Source: Atherix ibis
Taxonomy: Eukaryota; Arthropoda; Insecta; Diptera; Athericidae
Length of the DNA: 64,000 nt
Reading direction: 5' to 3'
NCBI GenBank assembly: GCA_958298945.1
Contig: OY282610.1
Span: 37,827,667 to 37,891,666, forward strand
The translations under genes and the position numbers were made by a program. This document shows, piece after piece, positions 59,031 through 64,000 of the stretch (position 1 is its first letter; every line of letters begins with the position of its first letter). The notes under the pieces were generated by a model. The model saw nothing but the letters and a program-made list of their open reading frames with translations. It was not told where the DNA came from and made no database searches.

Positions 59031-59875
59031 ACTGGTGTGAGTATATCGAATCAAATTACACCGGATATTACAAGTTTCGTTCACATATACATGAACAGTT
59101 TCAAAGGGAAATTCAAGTTGAACAAATCGATTACGAAATGTACTCGATTTGAGGTGAATTTAAAACTAACCATCAGAACTAAACTATTCCATATATCATA
59201 TAAGAAAATATCATATTTTTGGCATAAGGAAAAATAATTACAAAATTTATAAATTCAAAAAAGAAGTAGAATTTTTTAAGGATTGTGAATAAAATTAACT
59301 GAACTAATTTGAAATCTCCAATAATCAATATGAAAAGTTTTTACTGTTTATCTAGGAAAATAGTTTTTTTTATTTTGTTTATTATCGAAAAAATCCATTG
59401 AAAAAAGCTCTTTTTCCAAAAAGTACGTTTAGGAGCTTTAATCATTCAATTCTTAAATAATATTATTAGTCATTGTAATAAAATACAAAATTGTGATCGA
59501 AAATAGTAAAAAAAATCCTATAAAAAATCTGCTATAAAAACAATTTTTATATAGGCAGAATTTTTTTTTTGTACATTTTTTTTTCTACAACAGTAGAAAA
59601 TGGTATGTAGTCGTCATCTAAGCTAGAATTATGAAAACTTAAAAATACTTGGAAGGTGTAGGTCAGCTACAAGATTAAGGGTCCTAGCAAAAATAATTAA
59701 TTATACAAAATTCACTTGACAATAAAGTATAATTAAAATAAATAATTATAGCGCATTGATAAGGAAAAATTGTTCCCAAAAATATTTTTATAGGACCAGA
59801 TTATACCATAAAATTTTGTTGGAACTATTTTTATAGCATGAAAAGTACAAGTTATGACGGAAAATTTATTTTCTA
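59031..59875. other. AT-rich sequence, no feature seen
   Basis: No transposon motif or tandem repeat; short frames only. Confidence 0.5.
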
Positions 59876-59879
59876 TTAT

Positions 59880-61612
59880 ACGACAATAATAACCTTTTAA
59901 AAGTAATTGCTTTACATCGGTGGAAGGGTTGTTTCTGCTCTTCGTAGCAGTGCTGAAAGGCTTCAGCTGAGATCGGCATCAGCACCTCGGTTACACTCCT
60001 TTGGATATTACCGTCAGTACTTCCCGTAAGGGGAATACTTTTGGATGTGGGTCCGTACCATAAGATCGATACCAGAAGTGACCGATGGGTCTTGGTGCAC
60101 CCGCGGTTCTGAGCTGATCTATCAGTACCAGATTTCTTATAGTATCTCTTTGAGTGTAGGGAAGAGGACTCACCAGGTACTCTTAAAAGTCGAACTGACA
60201 GGTACCACCGCAGTAGTTCATCCCTTATGTCGGGGCAAGGTGTGAAGCCTTTGACTATAACGTGGGTGGCTGTGGTTGTCACTGACATCGCAGATACATT
60301 CTTAGAACTGGAGCTGACGGATAGCTGAATCCCGGATGCGCTATCACTGCAGATGATAATAGACGCTATCACTGCAGATGATAATAGAGGCTTAAATATC
60401 CGTCGAGCAATGAGGGAGTGGTCTGCTGATTGAAAGCGCTCACCGAAGGAATTGACCGACGATTGAATATTTTCCTGCTTCATGTATGGGGCGCGAAAGA
60501 TGGTTAAGCAAACGAAGAAGAAGAAGAGGATGATGAAGAACTTACTATGACTCTTTTAATGGGTTTTATTCATGCTGCTCTATTAAATGGTTATTCATTC
60601 GAATGACTATAAACAAAACGGGAGTAAGTATGGTAGATGGTTCCTTTTTTATTCTTGGGCTAATAGAATGAATATTCCAGCCTATTCGGTCAGCAGTAGC
60701 TATTTGCCGTGGTTAATAGTTAAGGATTATATAGCCAGCAATGCTTGGAAGCATATTTCGGAGATTTTAGTATTCATAGTTCAGGATATGAAGAAAATGA
60801 AGAAGATAAATAAGATAAAGAAGATGAAGAAGGTGATAAAGATGAAGGAATAGAAGAAGATTAAGAAGATGAAGAAGATTAACAAGCAGAAGAAGTAGAA
60901 AAAGAACAAGATGATGAATAAAATGAGGAAGATAAATAAGATAAAGATGACGTAGAAGAAAAAGATGAAGACCGTTAAAAAGATGAAGAAAAAGAATATA
61001 GAGAAGAAGATGAACAAAAAGAAGATAGAAAAGAAGATGTAAAAGATGAAGAAAAATAAGAAAATGAAGAAAATGAAGAAGATTAATAAGTGGAAGAAGT
61101 ACAGAAAGAAGAAAAGATGACGAAGAAGATGAAGAAGATAAAAAAGAAGAATAAGCTGAAGAAGATGAAGAAGATAATGAAGAAGAAGACAATGAATAAA
61201 AAGAAAAAGAAGAAGATGGAAAAAAATGAAGGAAAAGAAGATAGAGAAGAAGATGAAAAAGATGCAGAAGCTGGAAAGATGGAGTTTTTGACTGGTTCAT
61301 CCAATGACGGTAAATGACAGATATGGTATTGACCATCTTGCCATAAAGGAAATTGATAAAAGAAGTTCGAAAAGGAGGGTCTCTAAGAGTGGGTTGCACG
61401 CATGAGGTGGCCCAAGCAGCAAATCGATATTTAATTGGATCGAAGCGAGCTGGGGTGGTGTTGAGCGTTTGAGATGCGTTCAACTACTTGGATCTAGTTA
61501 GCTGAGCTGACGAAATCCATTATCTGACAGGTCTATTTTACGTGTTGATTGAGCGTATCTCAATCTCTATAGTCGTAGCCGACTCATGGTATTATGTCGA
61601 TAGCACCAGGTG
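59880..61612 (+). mobile_element. R1-3'-region-derived repeat with internal purine array (copy 3)
   Basis: Same order and orientation as the unit at 37.1-38.7 kb: 60260-60300 (ACGTGGGTGGCTGTGGTTGT.., ACATCGCAGATACA), GAGGCTTAAATAT near 60387, GGAATTGACCGACGATTGAA at about 60438, GGGCTAATAGAATGAATATT near 60657, purine array 60786-61275, then GAAGCGAGCTGGGGTGGT, CAACTACTTGGAT and GATTGAGCGTATCTCAATC..CGACTCATGG at the end. The last landmark is also near the 3' end of the LINE at 15.5 kb, tying the repeat to R1-like elements. A 26-base unit is duplicated at 60345-60397. Long frames on both strands are not shared with copy 2. Confidence 0.8.
60786..61275 (+). repeat. GAA/GAT purine array 3
   Basis: About 490 bases of GAA, GAT, AAA and TAA triplets with the purine-rich strand on plus, as in arrays 1 and 2. 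Confidence 0.95.
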
Positions 61613-62925
61613 CTTTTAGGTCTTGGGAAACGGAAAAATGTACATAGGCTGCGCATAGTTGAAAAAAGGGCTAGAGAACCACTGTCGAGATGGTGAGGTT
61701 TCTGGCACCATCTTCGAAGACACTTTTCTCATGCACAAATCTTGAGCCAAACTTTACTGAATGATCATACAAGTCAAATTTAGATCACAAGTTAATCGAC
61801 AATCTAATCCCACAAAAACTCTCACTCGTTGCCCATTTTCATTAGTTGTCGATATAAAAGGCTTCTCTCAATAAAATTTTCCTTTCACTGTCTCTAAGCC
61901 CCGTGAAAATGCTCTATGCCACCGGAAAACTTATGCTTTCAATAAGAAATGTTTCCCGTAGGCTCATTACAACTTTTCGTAAGTCTTTCACGGTACATCT
62001 TTACTCCAAACTTTGCTGTACCATATTTTGTAACTTACTATAAAAACACAATCTCACTTTGCATCCGGACTGTTGCCATATTTCTCTGTCAGTAATGTCA
62101 GCCCAATTAGTTTTCTGTTACATCGCGAATAAGCAAAAAAAAAGTTGTTTTGAAGTAACTAAAAATTGAACTTAAAATGGCTGATTGTAAAAATTAAGAT
62201 ATTTTCGAAAGTCCTTGTTTTCATACTAAATAATTTTTAACTGATTCGTTAAAAATATCCAATTTTTAGTCATTCGGTGTATATTTTTAATTACATAATT
62301 AAAAATGCCCTTACAGAAAAAGGTTTAAGGAAAAAACTTAAAAATGTCCTTACAGAAGAAGGTTAAAGGAAAAAACCTTCTGCCCTTACATAAAACGATT
62401 TTTGTTTCTGTAGCCTTTAAAGAAAAAGTTTATGGAAAAATTTTTGTAGCGTATTTTTGTTTAGTCAAAAAGGATCTATTTTCAATAAAATTATAGCAAC
62501 GATTTGAGGAAAATAAAACTTAAGAGTCTTAGGAAAATTTTATGTTATGGTTTTCTACTGTAACTAAATAAAATGATTACAGCTTTATTTGAAGCTAAAC
62601 TGCAAACAAAATAATATTTTGCTTATTTTATTGAAAGCATCCATTCTATCTACCTATCATCAAGAGGATCATTTTCAAAGAAAACGACTATTATCAAAAA
62701 ATTAATATTAAATAAAAAAATTGCCTTTGATTCTGCAAAGTTAGAAAAACAATTAATAATGCGGATTTTCTTCAATATTTTCAAAAGTTTAGACTAAGAA
62801 CTTTGGTATTCGTTATTCCAATATTATTAGTTATGGGATCGAAAGTGCTACAGTCACAGTAAACGGTATAAACGGGCTTGGGGTTTGTTAGTGAATGTTG
62901 GAAAGGGTAATCAGTAGTAGTCGTC
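61613..62925. other. Mostly unique sequence; one 39-bp duplication
   Basis: 61613-62120 is less AT-rich, with no recognised motif. AAAAATG-CCTTACAGAA followed by AAGGTT-AAGGAAAAAAC occurs twice at 62301-62376 with a 39-base period, and a partial third unit follows. No gene is supportable. Confidence 0.6.
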
Positions 62926-62929
62926 AGAT

Positions 62930-63145
62930 TTCGGGATCATATTTGAAAGCAAGAAATTAGGAGAATGGGAATCACTGATTACGAGTCTAAAATGAACATG
63001 AATAATTCAATGAGAAGTGTCGGCAGACCTCATTCAAGATGGAGGGAATGCTTGGGGTCTGCTGACAGATAGGATATCATGGAAAAAATTGGAAGAGGCC
63101 AATGTTCAGGAGTGGACTAAGACAGACTGAAAAAGAAGAAGAATA
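62930..63145 (+). pseudogene. LINE C-terminal tail fragment (GRP-x-RW..DR..W type)
   Basis: Frames read MRSVGRPHSRWREC near 63010-63052 and, after a shift, DRISWKKLEEANVQEWTKTD near 63070-63130. The order RRGRP..RW then DR..WR..VE.A is the common C-terminus of a large insect non-LTR group, possibly the clade at 23.4-24.0 kb. Part of the stretch between them is deleted. Only the tail is present, consistent with 5' truncation. Confidence 0.5.
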
Positions 63146-64000
63146 TTAATAAGGAGCCATTAGAAAAGTAGATGTACAAATTTACTGTCATGGTTTTATT
63201 TTCAAATTAAAAGCAATTTTTACTAATTTCCTATGAAAATACTATGACAATAATAAAAAACTTATATAAAATTCAAAAATGGAATATTTTTTTAAAAATA
63301 ATATTTAATAAAAAAAATTTTTTATTAACTAATTGTGTATAGCACTGAAAATAAAATACTATAAAAGTACTGAAGAAAAATATAATGGAATGTGAATAGA
63401 ATGAATACTTTTGCTAATTCGATTGGTAGAGAAAAATATTTTTCATTTGAAATTTGATATTTTTGATGGCTTCACGATGAAAAAAATTTCAAAGAAACCA
63501 AAAATAAAAAGAAAGAACGAAAAAGAAACCCGCCTTGTTAGCTACTCAGAGAAAACATCTTTTAATACAATAAAATTTCTTATATGGTTGATAATATTTA
63601 AGATAATTTAATAAATTTTCAGTTTACCATTTAGCATTTCATTCACATTTAATATAAATTTAATACTGAAAAAATTCACACCATAAACGAATAAAACCAC
63701 CCCGCCGAGGAATGATGGACTAATGTTCCAATAAACCATAAATTGATGGTTTTCTTCGTGATAATCGATTTCGACTGCGATGGTACGATTATTCGATTCT
63801 TGTCTGTTAACACTGCATGTGCTCTGATTTTTATTTTTAATAAATTACAATATCTTATGTTGGTTGTTTAGATTTTTCCAGAAAATTTTCATATCAGATG
63901 AAAAAGTTAATAAAATGACATTTGATGTAAGCTTAGAAGGTTCAAAACATTCATAATTCCAAATGACAATGATCATGAGAAGGCTTTTTATTTTAAATTT
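63146..64000. other. AT-rich sequence, no gene seen
   Basis: A 66-codon frame near 63411-63611 has no recognised domain. No repeat seen. Confidence 0.5.

Noticed and set aside
59866..60483. 205-codon minus-strand frame
   Set aside because: It lies antisense within the R1-related repeat. The homologous stretch at 37.1-37.7 kb has no matching frame and no domain is recognised.
60767..61483. 238-codon minus-strand frame
   Set aside because: It runs across the purine array and the R1-related 3' segment, is low complexity in its centre, and is not conserved in the sister repeat at 37.1-38.7 kb.
1..64000. tRNA, rRNA, viral or bacterial inserts
   Set aside because: No cloverleaf with convincing A and B boxes, no rRNA-like sequence, no bacterial operon and no viral protein motif was found by eye; a tRNA and rRNA scan would be more sensitive.

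Overview
This is a very AT-rich eukaryotic window, and the transposon families in it point to an insect. They are a Jockey-like and an R1-like non-LTR retrotransposon, two mariner (DD34D) subfamilies and a Tc1/mariner-related transposase. I would guess Diptera, but the sequence does not settle the order. I found no complete protein-coding host gene, tRNA, rRNA, CRISPR array, prokaryotic operon or viral gene. Most long open frames are either chance AT-rich frames or translations of low-complexity arrays.

Layout. At 1.0-2.4 kb there are decayed minus-strand Jockey-like fragments. At 4.5-6.6 kb a broken mariner copy sits between two more Jockey-like fragments on the plus strand. A 68-bp satellite follows at 6.7-7.2 kb. 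At 9.5-11.2 kb lie a transposase relic, a GTACGTG minisatellite and a 385-bp tandem duplication. At 14.1-16.9 kb a repeat block rich in GCCAT motifs is interrupted by an R1-like LINE, which landed inside a short hairpin and made a recognisable target-site duplication. A second copy of that repeat block is at 19.7-20.6 kb, next to the best-preserved piece of the Tc1/mariner-like transposase. At 22.3-24.3 kb three LINE remnants are joined: Jockey-like (+), another RT clade (-) and an R1-like 3' region (+). The first carries a perfect 25-bp fold-back hairpin.

From 26 to 35.2 kb the sequence is mainly degenerate satellite: an AACCT-type repeat and a 232/174-bp repeat that recurs at three places. 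A mauritiana/cecropia-type mariner relic lies at 35.3-35.8 kb on the minus strand. Two related repeat units at 37.1-38.7 and 59.9-61.6 kb contain long GAA/GAT purine arrays inside sequence homologous to the R1-like 3' region. A third array with related 3' sequence is at 33.9-34.8 kb. Further satellites are a ~153-bp family at 41.0-42.0 and 45.6-46.9 kb, a ~76/92-bp family at 49.7-50.5 kb, and a ~395-bp higher-order repeat built on a TTCGACTTACGAA core at 55.1-56.7 kb.

The two places most likely to hold host-gene sequence are 40.35-40.8 kb and 51.75-54.2 kb. Both are less AT-rich and free of recognisable repeats. The second contains a candidate 65-nt exon bounded by a strong acceptor and donor. 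All of this is read by eye, and clade names rest on recognised protein motifs rather than searches.
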